NCBI GenBank assembly: GCA_022605955.1
Contig: JAKCOZ010000012.1
Span: 28,667,956 to 28,731,955, forward strand
DNA: 64,000 nucleotides
Direction of reading: 5' to 3'
Origin: Rallus limicola
Lineage: Eukaryota; Chordata; Aves; Gruiformes; Rallidae
Shown here: positions 13,001-25,900 of the stretch, one piece after another
Position numbering within the stretch: position 1 is the first letter of the stretch
Layout: each line of letters opens with the position of its first letter
The notes under the pieces: model-generated
Seen by the model: the letters and a program-made list of their open reading frames with translations, nothing else
Told to the model about the DNA's origin: nothing
The model's database searches: none
Made by a program: the position numbers and the translations under genes

Positions 13001-16000
13001 AGATGGCATTTTTATATCTAATAACTCAGTAAGTTTCTCTTTATCTCCTAAAGCTCGCTGAAGTCTGGGGTTTGATCACTGGTAGTTTTTGCATATTTCA
13101 TAACACATAAGTGAGGCAGGGAAAGTGGTGTCTGTGTCCCAGCCTCCCAGAGGCACGAGAGGTTTGATTCAGAACTGTAACCTGAGGCTGTTTTCACAAG
13201 ACTTTACATCCTCCCTTTAAAAGATCAGAGTTTCACAAGACAAATATTTAAATCTTATAATGCCAGACTCTTCCAGCTGCTCTAAGGGTTAAATTTGTCA
13301 GGGGATCACAACCAAGTTCCTTCAGCATTCAGCTGGAGTAGTTGATAAACTGTGACTTTCACTGAGAAGTAAGCTTTATTTTAAAAAACTAAGGCGCATC
13401 CTGCAAGCTCTGCTGTGTATCAGCAGTGTTGCCATCCCATTTGAAAACACAAAAATGAGAGTTTGCATTCAGCATAAAGGGCCAGATGCTGAATAATGCA
13501 CTCCAGATTTGGCTCAAAGCATTTCAGTTATGAATGTGGGGGAAGAAAGTTACTGACATACAGTAAATGAGTCTGATGAATGTTCGTGCAGTTAACCTCC
13601 AGGCTGTGACATGTCTCGCAGTTAAAAGGGCACAGCTGGTGCATGTTGGTTGTGCACAGGATGCCCCTTGAGGATGCAGAGCATGGCTCTAGAGCAGCTG
13701 GAACTTGGGTGTAGGGACACTGAGGTCAGTTCTGCCATTTAGTCTGCGTGCACTGGTTTGAATGATGGTGTTGGGGTGTTTGTGCTCTGCACGGTACTGA
13801 TGTCAGCTGGACTTAACCTAAAGCTGAAATAAAATCAACAAAAGCAGAATTCCCATTTTAAACTTGGCTTCTGCTATTTGAAAAAATGGCTGTGGTGTTG
13901 ACTGAAGGGAAACCAACTGTCGTGGTTTCACCCCGGCTGTGGGCCGAGATCCACGCAGCTGCCTGCTCCTTAAAGTAAAAGAGCAGGAGAAAAGGGAAAG
14001 GGTGGTGGGGGGGAAACAAGGGAAGGGAAAAGGAAGGGGCAAATAGCTCCAAAACCAAGAAACTAAGAGGCCCGTGGGTTGGGATAAGGGTAGTTTACTA
14101 AGATAACAGAAAGATAAAATATAACAATGCTCACAGGACTTTAGAGCAAAAGAATATGAAACTATTGATACCCAATGCAGTTTCTCACCCAACCACACAA
14201 CTCAGGCTGCACCACTCAGAGCTGTCCCGGAACCCGACCGTCCCCCAAGACCCTCGCGTCCCGGCAACCGCCCCTCTTCTCCATCCCAATCAGCCCCCCG
14301 TTATCCTGGGCAGGACATAATTGGCATGGAATACTCTTTGGCCCATCTGGGTCACCTGTCCTGGCTTCGCCCCTCCTTTCTCATGAATAGAGAAATACGA
14401 AGAAGCTGAGAAAGTCCTTTACTGTCTGACTGCAACTAAAAACATCAGGGTGTTATCAGCACTGCTTTCATTTTAACTCCCAAACACAGCATTCCATCCG
14501 CTGCTACAAATGAAGTTAACTTTATCCTGACTGAAACCAGGACACCAACAAGGCAGACGTATTTGTGGAAGATAAATCTTTTCATTCAGCTGAGGTTGAC
14601 AAACCTATGTAGGAGTTATGCTGGTGTAATGAAGGACTAGAGCCTTGCTCCTAAACTTGAAGCATATAAAGCTCAAAATGTTTTTTCTGTATATTGTAGG
14701 TTACAAAAAAACCCCAATGTATTTGAGTTGAATGACACCTGTCACGTTTACTTGTTTGTGTCACTGTTTCTCTAATAGATACCTCACGGATTACTCGGCT
14801 TGGTCTCGGTGCACCGAACCCGCTAACATAGTGGAGTGGAACACCATTTTACTGTCTGTTCTGATAGCTCTCAGTGGACTGCAGTTGATCATCTGCTTGC
14901 TCAAAGTGGCGGCTGAGTTGAAACGGACCCTCTGTGGGAGCTATTCTGTTTTCGTCCAGGTAAGAGAGCTGAAGTCATTTCTTCAGCATCTTCAAGTCAG
15001 TTTATCTTCAGCAACTTACTTCAGTTGAGGACATACCCGTTCATGCATTCGCTATCCTACTGCATTTCTATTACCAGAGGATATGTACTGATAATAAATC
15101 TGTTGTGTTTGATTCCTCCACTAATTCCCTGTGGTATACAGGGATTGGTCACCGCTCACTCTGACCTGTAAGGCTAACACTGAGAAGAAAAAAATGTGGC
15201 TGGGAATTCAGCACCAATGCTGAGTCCATGTCAGCAGAGGTTTCTGAGCACGTACCTTGTAGTGTACAATTTAAAGTCATTCTTACCAAGGTGAGAGGTT
15301 CACAGCAAACAGAAGAAGATGCAAGAGGCAATATGCAGCAGTCATGATCTAGGCATCATTTCTTACTGTGTTTCCAGTAGGCTATTGAAACAGCAACTGG
15401 GAGAGCTCTGCCTTGGGCAAAAGAATTAGCTGGAGCCACAGAGCTCAGGTGACGGATGCTACAAGCCCGCATTCACATGCTGGTGTGAAGTAGTGTGGTT
15501 TAGTGTGGCGTTCAGTTTGCTCAGCTTCAGAGGCAGGGTAAAATTAGGCATGCAGACCCCTCCCTGCCCCTCTGCACGGGTATCAGGGAGCCCTCAGAGT
15601 TTTATGTAGCCGGTGATATCAATGATGACAGCACGCTTGAGAAAGATTCGTAATTGGGAAAAGCAGCAGTCCCCAGAAACATGCATGCATCCCCTGCACA
15701 TACACATGTGTCTGTGTACGTACCCGTGCACATATGTGCACACAGAGTGGGGTTACTTCTGTCACATGCCTGGGAGGTGCGGGTAGGATGGCAGTGCCTC
15801 GCAGCAGAATGCTCCCCACGGTGCTGGCCAGCTGGGCAGGGGAGCTGCAGCTGCCACGAGGGCCTTGGGCGAGCAGGCAAGAGACAGCTTCTTGTCAGAG
15901 GTTCCCTACCTGCAGACTACGAGGCAGTCGCCTTCTCTCAGAGCATCTTGCTTGGGGCCTCCTCAGCCATGGAGCGGGCCCAGCCTCCCCCCAGAGTCAG

Positions 16001-16208
16001 AAGCAGTACTGTCAGCTCATGCCAGAGCACAAAGCAGTACTGTCAGCTCATGCCAGAGCACAGAGCGGGGCACTGCTGCAGCCCCGAGTGTGCCCTGGAT
16101 TTGTACTGGATGTGGATGTTGAACAGCGAACAACTTCCACATTAACTTGAGTTGAAAAAAAGGACAATTGCTTCCTTCCTTTTTTGTTTGCAGGCCAGGC
16201 ATCTGTGA
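10008..16208 (+). CDS. TM4SF18: TM4SF18, transmembrane 4 L6 family member 18
   Basis: Four-pass L6-family membrane protein, paralogue of TM4SF1; its role is poorly defined in mammals. CDS exons: 10008-10184, 11710-11799, 12477-12619, 14779-14959, 16194-16208; 606 nt, 201 aa, the same length as human TM4SF18. Diagnostic strings are CLSCLLIPLALWSIVVNILL at the N-terminus (TM1), NYVWYFEGICFSG (start of TM2), YRCCQSESCNKTY (loop), WSRCTEPANIVEWNTILLSV (extracellular loop into TM4) and LCGSYSVFVQ near the end. Exons 1, 2, 4 and 5 have exactly the TM4SF1 lengths; exon 3 is two codons shorter, as expected for tandem duplicates. The last exon codes ARHL, where human has a different short ending, so that junction is the least certain. 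Intron 3 holds an ERV LTR; intron 1 holds a CR1. Confidence 0.94.
11206..11400 (-). mobile_element. CR1 retroposon 3' fragment
   Basis: Starts with 'cacagaattctcacagagctgtagggg' type sequence and 'ctggaagggacc', then 'gtccaaccccctgcc'. This is the reverse complement of a CR1 3' end, so the element lies on the minus strand in TM4SF18 intron 1. It is 5'-truncated, and its far end is approximate. Confidence 0.8.
13918..14544 (-). mobile_element. solo LTR of an avian endogenous retrovirus
   Basis: A 627-bp element in TM4SF18 intron 3 has inverted termini TGTCGTGGTTTCA and TGAAACCAGGACA. It is bounded by an exact 5-bp direct repeat CCAAC (13913-13917 and 14545-14549), the usual ERV target-site duplication. 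No gag, pol or env frame is present, so it is a solo LTR left by recombination. Its reverse complement begins TGTCCTGGTTTCAG and is followed by an AGTTAA stretch like that of the LTR at 49559, so it is oriented antisense to the gene. Confidence 0.85.
16002..16063 (+). repeat. 31-bp tandem duplication
   Basis: Two adjacent copies of a 31-bp unit starting AGCAGTACTGTCAGCTCATG differ only at the last base. They lie in TM4SF18 intron 4, 130 bp before exon 5. The near-identity suggests a recent duplication or polymorphic copy number. Confidence 0.85.
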
Positions 16209-16521
16209 AGATGGGAAGGAAATTTTCACTGAGGCTACCCTGCCCTCCCGAAAAGCCAGCAATGACTTCTCCAGTGTGTGCTGGTAGATTTGGGTAAAGC
16301 AAAGACAAATGAAACCCTCGTCTTGACTCTTTTCCTCTCAAGCCTCTCTGTTTCGGATGAAGTTATTTAAACTGTTGGACATCTACAGTTCCACAGTTGT
16401 TTTCCCATGCATCCGGTGGTCCTTGGCGGTGACTCGTCATTTTTGTAACCTCCAGCTTGTTCTGACAATAGGGAGGTTTGAATACCATAGAACCACTTTG
16501 TATCGAAATCTCCTGTATTTG

Positions 16522-16527
16522 AATAAA
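16522..16527 (+). terminator. TM4SF18: TM4SF18 polyadenylation signal
   Basis: AATAAA, 314 nt past the TM4SF18 stop. It is the first canonical signal downstream. Confidence 0.6.
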
Positions 16528-16544
16528 CCAATGTAAAACTGCTG

Positions 16545-19500
16545 CAGAACTGTTTTCATACTCCCCAGCCTTTGTTTAGAACTTGGGACTATTTGTTTTT
16601 CCAGAAGGGCCTGATTCACAGCCCAGTATGCCAGGAGGGGCTGTTCCCTTGAGAATTAGTGCAGTAGATGAAGCCACTATCTCTACATGAACAGGTTTTA
16701 GTTATGGGTAGACCATGATGGTCAGGAAAGTCAGCAGCCTGTGCTGCTTGTCCTGTCTTGGAAGGTCTGAACTGCACAAAGCAGTTACTGGAAAAACCCT
16801 GCCAAATCTTACTGCAGTAAGGCTTTCAGAAAGGAATCTGGGCCTGATTGAAGCACTAAAACAGCTCTGAAGTCAGCCATGCTAATTAGTATGCATTAAT
16901 GGCTACACTGGGTTGCTTTTTATTTTGTAGTCTGAGGCGTTTTGTAATCGAGCATTATGTGACTTGAGGGAATATGAGGGAAAATTGTGACCAGCCAGTG
17001 CTAGGTATTAATAGGTGATTTTAATGCTCTCTAAGTTCCCTGAACTTGCTACAACAGAAATTTAAGGTTATTGACAATAATAATCAGATGAAAAAGAATA
17101 GCCTTGTTTAAGCTAGCAGCTAAAAAGTCTTTTTAATCTCTCAATTTTCTCTCTTAATCTTCATTTTCAGTGGAAATACAAGGATTCACAGTAAAGTGAG
17201 CATATGGCTTGTTTGCAGCTATATGGGCAACATCTGGCTGCATTCAGCACACTGGTTTTGAGAGAATGAGCACCCAGCGGAGAGCAAAGTGCACAAAGAC
17301 TTGTAGTAATGCAGGTATCCCTGTTACATCAGACCAGGGGGATTCAGCTATACCAACGTGTAATATTAAACACCGTTGGAACTGCAAACCACACAAGGCT
17401 TGGCAGCTGTGGGTGAGGTTATTTGGGAAAAAAAATGGAGTATATCAGTAATTTAATTCTGTTTCAAGACAATATCAAGTTTTTGCCTTGATATTCCTTT
17501 ATTAGACTGTCTTGAAAAGCTGATTTCTTCCTCTAAGATTTAAAGAATATGTCTAGGTTTTAATTGCTTCATTTCTATTAAGTTGCAAGAATTAATAAGG
17601 AAATTAATGATGTTTAAGAATGGGACTAGTCTTTTGGGAGGCAGTTCAAGGTGGCATGGATGTTCAGAGACATTTGACAAAACACATGGTTGCAAAATGA
17701 CAGCTGTTTGCAACTGCACACCTGCTTTTCCCTAAGCTTAAATGTGCATCATACCATAGATCTACTTAAATGATGATCCCATATTCTTATGCACTTATGG
17801 ACATTGTTTGCAGACAGAAGGGACAGAAACCTTAACAATCTACCCGTATTCCTACCAAGCATCTCGGAGAGTCTTGTGACTTCATGTCTGCAAACCCTGG
17901 AGCTGTTTTATTTTGAAATGATACAAAGATTTGAAAAATAAATGTTGGTTGGTCAGGTGTAAAACAGTGTGTGTGAGGTAGACACTAAAAGCAGAAAAAA
18001 CCTAGAACTGTTAAATATTCTAAAGTAAATGCTGCCATTTCACTGGTGTAAGCAGGGTATTCTATTCACACTCCAGCTCAGCCATGGGGAAAATACAGGC
18101 TTATCTTCAGGCAAATAGGGTCTATTGAGATAGATTTTTTGCTGTGCTTTGATACCTTAAAGTTACACCTGGAAACTCTTAACTCTTGGTCAAGGGACCA
18201 AGGCAAAGAAACGCATATGCTTTTTACCCTCAAGTAACTGTGTAGATTTCAAGGATATTACTTCTGTGGGTTTTTTTCCTCTTCCCCAGTCTGATGGAAA
18301 TTTGAACAAAAATAGATCAGACAGGCCCAAAACACATATGAACAAGTCTTGGGTGAGTATGAAGGAATGATTGTGTTTAGGTAATGTAAGAGGAGGTAAA
18401 ACATTTAATATTTTATTCTTTTTTGACTTCAGTCAATTTGCAGATAGGGCATATGTAACCAGCACAAGCTGATCTTTCCACTGAATCACTGACCTTCATC
18501 CATAACAGAGAAAAAAAAATCTCAACAGAAGTGGTTCTCAACATGTGACACCAACCTGGGAAACTCCAGAATTTCATCACAGATTCAGTCAGGTTTCAAA
18601 AACTTGGCTTTGGTCACAGTCATTCAGACAGAAGCAGAATCCTCCATTTAATGCAGGTATGTAGAAGGTTCCAAAAGGTGAAATTGCAAACTTCCATATT
18701 CTAGCAGTGCCTGAAATTGTTTATATTAATAGTGATTAAAATTGATAAATTTTCTCTATGCCACAGGCTCGGTAAATAAAGTTTAGATTTGTATGTAATT
18801 GAAGGAAACCTGTTCTACTTTAGTTACATTCTGAATCTTAGTCTTCTATCCAAAATAATCATAATTTTTCTAAGCATTAAGAAAAAAGCATCAAAGAATA
18901 CTGTGGTTATTACAGACATTTTTTAAGTTGCCATACAGTTTAAAATGTCATTTAGAATGAGTGTGTGTCAGCACCCAGAGTGCAGGAGAGATTTCTTTCA
19001 GAACTCCCCAGTGACTCAGCATATACGTTTTTTAATAGCAGTCTTTTTAACTTGCAAGTTTATGGATGTCTAAAGGTTTAGACACAGCCATGATGTAATG
19101 GATATATGCTTGAAGAAACAAAAGCAGTTGCATACTTTAGTTGGTGGTTTTAAAGAGCCCATGTTTAACGTTCAGTTTTGTTCTTGCTGTTCAGGGAGAC
19201 CAGCAGATGCAAAATGTTTGAATAAACTTGAATAAAGCAAAGGTACAGCTTTCTGCCCTGGGTAGTGTATCTCAGTATCAATATTGTCAGCAGTTGAGGT
19301 TATCTGAGCTTTCTACTTCTGTTTCACTTTTCATTATTGAAGAATGTGGCTTATCCTGCCTGGTGACAGCCTAGGAGGAAGATAACATAGGGAGTGATGC
19401 TGTGGAATTTCTGACCCTCATTTCCATTTGGAGAATGCTGGAACAGCTGGGAAATGGGGTGCAAACCACACACACACATTCCAAAGTTGTGTTCTTGTGC

Positions 19501-19760
19501 CACCCATCACAGAACTCACTTTCTCAGTAGTGTGCAGGTTGTAGATTGAAAAAGAGAGGGACGAAGGTAATTGAGCTGAAGTCTGTGAATCCATTTTCAT
19601 CTACAGTACTTTCAGTTTACCTACAACATTCACAAGCCAATCACGATCTAAATGTTAATTTGTGTGATAGAGGGTTGGCAGAAATAGAAAGACTTTCTTT
19701 GAAGATTATCTGAACTGATGAGGTTACCAGAATCTCTTGTTTACTCTTGTCACACAGTGA
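16545..19760. other. intergenic DNA between TM4SF18 and CP
   Basis: About 3.2 kb with no gene or clear repeat that I can recognise. Open frames are short and the sequence is AT-rich with many stops in all frames. The last 100 bp grade into the CP promoter. Confidence 0.6.
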
Positions 19761-19761
19761 C

Positions 19762-19847
19762 ATTGTGCAACATTTTATTGTGTGCACCAAAGCAAACAGG
19801 AGGGGGGGGAGGGGGGTCGGGCGCCTGGAGAGACCAGAGCATATAAA
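19762..19847 (+). promoter_or_regulatory. CP: CP proximal promoter
   Basis: A TATAAA at 19842-19847 lies 72 bp upstream of the CP start codon, giving a predicted 5' UTR of about 45 nt. Upstream are a G-rich stretch (19802-19821, runs of 7, 6 and 3 G) that could form a G-quadruplex on the coding strand, and ATTGTGCAAC (19762-19771), close to the C/EBP consensus. C/EBP control would fit ceruloplasmin's liver acute-phase expression. Factor binding is inference from motifs. Confidence 0.6.
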
Positions 19848-19918
19848 GGGAAACTGCCAGTGCCCGTCCTCGTCCTCTGCTTCTGTTTCACTCTTCCCAT
19901 AAGGCTGGGGAAGGCACC

Positions 19919-22900
19919 ATGCAGCTGCTCTGCCTGAGCCTCCTGCTTCTCTCTTGCTGTGGCTGCTCCGGGGCAGTGACCAGGGAGTACTACATTGGCA
20001 TCCTAGAGACAGCCTGGAACTACGCGCCCGGCCCTTCCAACCTGGTGTCCGGACAGCTGTTTGCAGAGGAAGAGTAAGTAACACAGTTCACACTGGGTGA
20101 GGTGCCTGCTGCAGGCACTGAAGATGGCTGGAAGCCTGGTGAAGGCAGAGAAATGAACCGTCGGATTTTCTGTCAGACACAGAAGGGAATGTTGATTTTT
20201 TTCCTCACTTGCTTGAGGATTAAGCTGGGGTGCTGTGCTAACTAAAAGCATTGGAGTAAGCAGGGGGAGTTGTGTATTTTCTGAATGAAATGTTTACTGC
20301 GTAGAGGCTGGAAAAAGACCCTGCATGTCCAGTGGTTTTGAATTACTGAGTTGCTGGTGCTGAAGAGGAGGTTTTGGCTGTTGCTTTTTAAATGCAGAAG
20401 TTTGACAAATTTAAACCTTTCCTCTTGGGCACAGCTTTCCTCTTGAGATCCTCATTGTTGGCAGTGGTAGCATACGTGTTGGAGGTGCGTCAGCACAGCT
20501 GGGTCCTTCACCCACGGTGCAGGAGCTGGTTTGCTGGTTACAAGGCAGGGACAGTTCTGTGCAAAAGCAAGCACATGAAGTATGGTGCGGATACAAATAA
20601 TCCATAAAGGATACTCAGGTATAAAAGGCATCTGAGAAATACTTGAAAGAGGAAAAAATATTCCTTCCATGCTTTTTGTTTTCCTCAGTACCTTTAAAAT
20701 GCAGTAGGACTATACTGAAACTAAAACAGATGAGAGAGAAATCAGAAATCAGAAAAATATTGAAAACTAGTTCTCATTCAGCCTGTAAAGGAGGGATTAG
20801 AAGACTTCCTGTAGCTTGTTTTCTCTCATGAGAGTTGGCAATGTCTCAGCCATAATCTGCCACTTCCTCAGGTGGAGCAGTAAACTTCGTTTTCTTTTTC
20901 ACTGCCAGTGATTCCACAGGCTACTAATTCTGGTAACCGGTGGAAGCAAGGCATCTTTTCTGCAAATTGGAGAGCAGAGTTGTAGTACAAGAAGCCACCG
21001 CTGTTTACTGCACTTTCATTGCTTTCCTCTGCTTTCTGACAACCTGCAGCATGCTAAATTAATTCCAGCCTTCTGGGCTTGTATGCCTGCAATGGAGCTG
21101 GTCCCTTCTATTGTACTTCTCATTTTCAGCTGCTTGGATTCTTCTCCTCCTGAACCCTTCAACTATGAGGCTGTGCTTGTATAGAGATTGATATTAGTAG
21201 AGGAAGGGAAGAGTGTGGTGAAGCTCCTAGGAGAACTCTGCCATTAAATGGTAGCTGTTTAAACAGCCCAAGAAGAGACATAACATAATTGATTTAATTT
21301 GTGGCCAGAAGTTTCATGTACTCAGGTTTCTAGTATACTAAGACTTTGTGACTAAGTTTATGCTCTCCAAGTTTCATGGATCTCTGAACTGGCATTTTAA
21401 TTACACTTCAGATTGGTGCTTGCCAAGGTACAAATAATCCCTTCCCTACATGCTCAAACAATGCTCAGCCCTGTAGGAAATACTTGGCATTTTTGGGCAG
21501 CATTAACGTCCTTCTCAATATGGTCTGCTGGGAGTACAGAACCAAGGTTTCTCATCATGTTAAGATGAGAAATCAGGAGGCTGCTGAACTTCAAGGTATG
21601 TTCCCTATCTCCGGGGCTTGCCTCCTCCTGGACTGGGTGCGCTTTCACTTCAGTCCTCCTGAAATGGACAGGGAAATCTGCAGGAGGGCTTGTTAACAGG
21701 ACTGTGTGTACAGTTAGGTAACAGCATCAGCCAACGGCAGCTCTCCAGGTTTGAATCTCCAGTGCGGTAAGGGTGTTTCCCATAAAGATAACTCTTCTCG
21801 GAGACTGAGTAATGGAAGGGTCCTGACCCTCAGCTCAGTCAAAGGTTGGCTCCAAAGCTGCTTGCAGTTGATGGCTGTCAGAGACACATGGTGACACCTT
21901 GCCTGCAGCTGGTGGTGCTTGGGCAGCATATCCACGGTAACTGCAGGACTCAGAGGTATTGATACCACGAGTAGGAAACACCATCGCTGTCTGTCTCGTT
22001 CTAGGTCATGGGCTAGGCTATTTCCTCACTAACCAAGCTCTCAGTTTTAATGTAAGTGTTTCATTAAGTGAGAGGAGCTAAGGCCCTTAGTGATTGAGGA
22101 GATCATCACTAATTCCCTGCTCTCATGTAACCTGTTTGTATGTTCTTGGGCTGAATCTGTAAAAATGAGACTTTATGAGGGTAACCCTGTATCAGGCTCT
22201 GAGGCTGTGACTCTTACTCATCTGTGTGTGGTGAGCATGCCGAGGACTTGGTCTTGTTGCAGCACACTGTGTGCCCCTCACCCTCCATGCACACACTCAG
22301 TGTTAGCAGCACCTTGTAGTTGTCTCCCTGTCCAGACATCTCAAATGTATTTTACAGCTGAAAAGTCTGGACAGAGCAGGGACTGTGCAGGGCAACATAA
22401 TATCATGATGGTGGAGATTGTTTTTTTTAACAGGCCATGGAAAACGATACACCAATTTAAGCAGGCAAGTACAAAAGTTTTGAGAAGAACTGTTGTTTGT
22501 CTTGTCCATGTGGTCTCAAATTTGTCTGAAATTGTATCAAATATCTTCAGTCTAGAAAACAGGTAGGGAAAAAACCCCAGAACAGTTTGGTGCATCATGT
22601 TTGATGTCTGTATAGGTGCCTAACTTTTTAAGGTAAAAGACATATTTGCTCCTAAACACAGAGTTAGTTCTCCACAGTGCTACGGAGGCCTGGTCTTTAT
22701 TTGAGACCCTACTAATTAACACCATTCAAGTATAATATTATTTTCTGACAATGCTGATGTGTTTGTCTATTTTCTTTATAGGCAAGCTGGAGTCTTTCTC
22801 AAAAGGGGACCAAATAGGATAGGCAGCACATACAAGAAGGCTGTCTACACTCAGTACACCAATCATTTATATGATGTGATAGTTGAAAAACCTTCCTGGC

Positions 22901-25900
22901 TGGGTTTTTTAGGCCCTATCATTAAGGGAGAAGTTGGAGATTCTATTATTATCCACCTGAAAAACTTTGCTTCCAGAAGCTACACGCTGCATCCACATGG
23001 TGTAAGATACACAAAGGAAAATGAAGGTAAGCTTGAGTCCATTCTGTGCCACAAGTTACCAAAAGTTAATCATTCCTCTCAGAGTAAGCGATAATCTCCC
23101 ATAAAAGAGGACTGGCCAGGTAAATAAAGACTTAAAACAAGATACAATCCATTTAAAATATGAGCTAAGAAGTTTGATAATTTTTTTTTCAAGAGCAAAA
23201 TACAAAGCCAAAAGTGGAATTCATAAAGAAGGTGATTTTTAGATCAACATTTCACCTAAAATACGCGTATTTATATTTCACCTGAAATAAGGGTATAACT
23301 GTATATGAGATGCATATATTGGGGATATCTAAAGGAAAAATGATGCTGTTGTGAAGAAGATATTGTTAGCATGGCTTACTTACAAATCCAGATTCTTAGC
23401 ACCACATTTGTGTGTATTGTATATAAGATACACGAGACTTTGTCAAAATGGAGAAACTGCTACTCCTTAGTAATAAATCAATCAGACAGAAATGGCATAC
23501 ACTAAGCTAAAGTGTAGAGGTGTTTATTTGGACTAGTGGTGACTTGCCCCTACAATAGCTGGTCTTGTCACACTCGGGCAGTGGAGGATTTTCTGTTCCA
23601 GAACATGGCTGAAAAGTTGAATATGTTGGGAGTTTTATTAGTGGGCCTTAAAAACAGCATGTAAATTGTTGAGAATATGATCTTGTCTCAAAAGCAGTCG
23701 TTAAAATTTTTTCATTAGAACAATTTGCCAAGTATCAGCCTGTCTGCTAGTTTTTCATTACAGCAGGTATGTGTCCTAATAAAGACATGTTCTGTGGGAG
23801 CAGAACAGTGTTATGGAGCAGGACAGGCACTTTTTTGGAACAACCTTTAAATCTTTTTTGCATTGCTCTCATCCCTATGACACTTATACTCCTTGAGGAC
23901 ATATGCAATATTTAGAACCATTTCCAGGATTAATATTGAACAAATGTATTGCAAATATTTGATTTGTGATTTTTTTAGCAGAACATAGTGCCCTCCTAAT
24001 AAATTAAGGACTAAATTTAATCTGCCATTGATCGAAGTACTCCAATGGAATTTAAAGGCAAATGAAGAGATTCCTAAAGAGAAGGAAAATATCTACTAAC
24101 CTGCTTATAAAGTTGTGGGGTTTTTTAAAAACTTAATTCAAATGTTCAGGCCATGTTACTGCAGCATGTAGTTTACTTTAAAGCAGGGCAGGTGCTATCC
24201 AGACACCAAATTGTGAATGCAATGTGTTAATGGTGGCTGTGTGGCCTTCTTCAGGTGCTTTTTATCCTGACAACACCAAAGATTTGCAAAAGAGAGATGA
24301 TGCTGTGGAGCCTGGAGGCCAGTACACTTACACATGGGACGTGACAGAAGACCAAGGTCCAGCCAAGGACGATGCAGACTGCATAACCAGGGTTTACCAC
24401 TCCCACATAGATGCTCCAAGGGATGTTGCCTCAGGTCTTGTTGGGCCTTTAATAATTTGCAAGAAAGGTAAATGATAAATAAATAAGTAAACACATATGG
24501 AAGGTGATCAATAATGGTTGTTGATAAAAATCAGTGAAATGATTTACTGGAAGAGAAGAGGATTACAGTTAATTTTGAAATAGCAGCCCTTTCATCTTCT
24601 CAATTAGCTGCCCTTTAGTAGTATAAGGAGCACTTTGATTTGTGTGTGGCAGCAAATCTAATTTGAAGAATACTTTGTCCAGAAATCCATGAGTGAGATT
24701 TTTGGTTTTCGAGTCTGTAAGTTTATGTGTACACTCACACTCAAGAAAAGTGGAAAGATAGGAAGTAAACAGTGACCACCCCCCCTAAAACCCGATGAAA
24801 AGATAATGTCAGCTGCCAAAGACTTTGAATATACTGCTTTCTTTTTCAGATAAACTGAATAAGCACAGTGATAAACAATTTGATGCTGAATTTATCCTTA
24901 TGTTTTCTGTGATGGATGAAAACCTCAGTTGGTATCTAGAAGATAATATCAGGACATATTGTTCTGAGCCTTCCACAGTTGACAAAGATGATGAGGACTT
25001 CCAGGAAAGCAATAAAATGCACGGTGAGCGAACATCCTATTAATGTTGCTTGTCATTGAGATGGTGAAGTAATCTTTTTTTTATGTGTTGTCTCTTTTAA
25101 AGATGAAGTGTGGATATTTTAAACATCTTTTTAGCAGGGTTTTTTCTTGGAGGATTAAAAAAGCTATTTTTAAATAAACACAATAAATTAAAAAGTGATG
25201 GCAAGTATTGCACAACCATACCTTTGAAGTTGTGATGTAAAATTCTTCAGGGCCAAAGCATCTTTGCAAGCATAATTCCCCAGATGCTTTAAATGGAGTT
25301 GTGTTACTTTGTTCTGTTTCTTAGTCTTCAACTCTGTACTGTAACATTGCAGATTAGAAAAACATTTTTTACTGCTAATGTGAAGGAAGAAGATACCTTT
25401 GGCTCTGACATAGATTCCAGAATCAAGGTAGGAACTGCTGGTTGTGCAGGCAGTTCTGCAGAAGTGTTCTGTGTTCTTGAAATGTTGTTTCTATCTTGAA
25501 GAATAGAGCAATGGTTGTGTAGCACCTGCTTCTGAAGAAAAGATCCTGAGGGCTGTAAGGTAACTGTAATAAATAACATTTCTTTTAGCAATCAACGGGT
25601 ACATGTATGGATACCTCCCAGACCTCACCATGTGTGTGGAAGACAAGGTAAAATGGCATCTTTTTGGCATGGGTAATGAAGCTGATATCCATTCAGCCTA
25701 CTTTCATGGACAGACCTTAATAGAAAGGCATCACCGAGTTGACACCATCAACCTCTTCCCAGCCACGTTTATCGATGCTGTCATGATACCAAGAAGCCCT
25801 GGAGAATGGCTGCTCAGCTGCCAAGTGAATGACCATATCGAAGGTACAGAATAAGTTCCAGTTGTTGAATTTTATTTTTTTTTTATCTTGAGCTAACACT

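Noticed and set aside
15654..16145. Overlapping 163- and 138-codon frames before TM4SF18 exon 5
   Set aside because: They span intron sequence with a tandem duplication and microsatellite-like DNA; composition is not protein-like and no splice context exists.
10008..16208. TM4SF4 identity for the second L6 gene
   Set aside because: N-terminal CLSCLLIPLALW and the LCGSYSVF ending are those of TM4SF18; TM4SF4 has a Cys-rich ending that is absent here.
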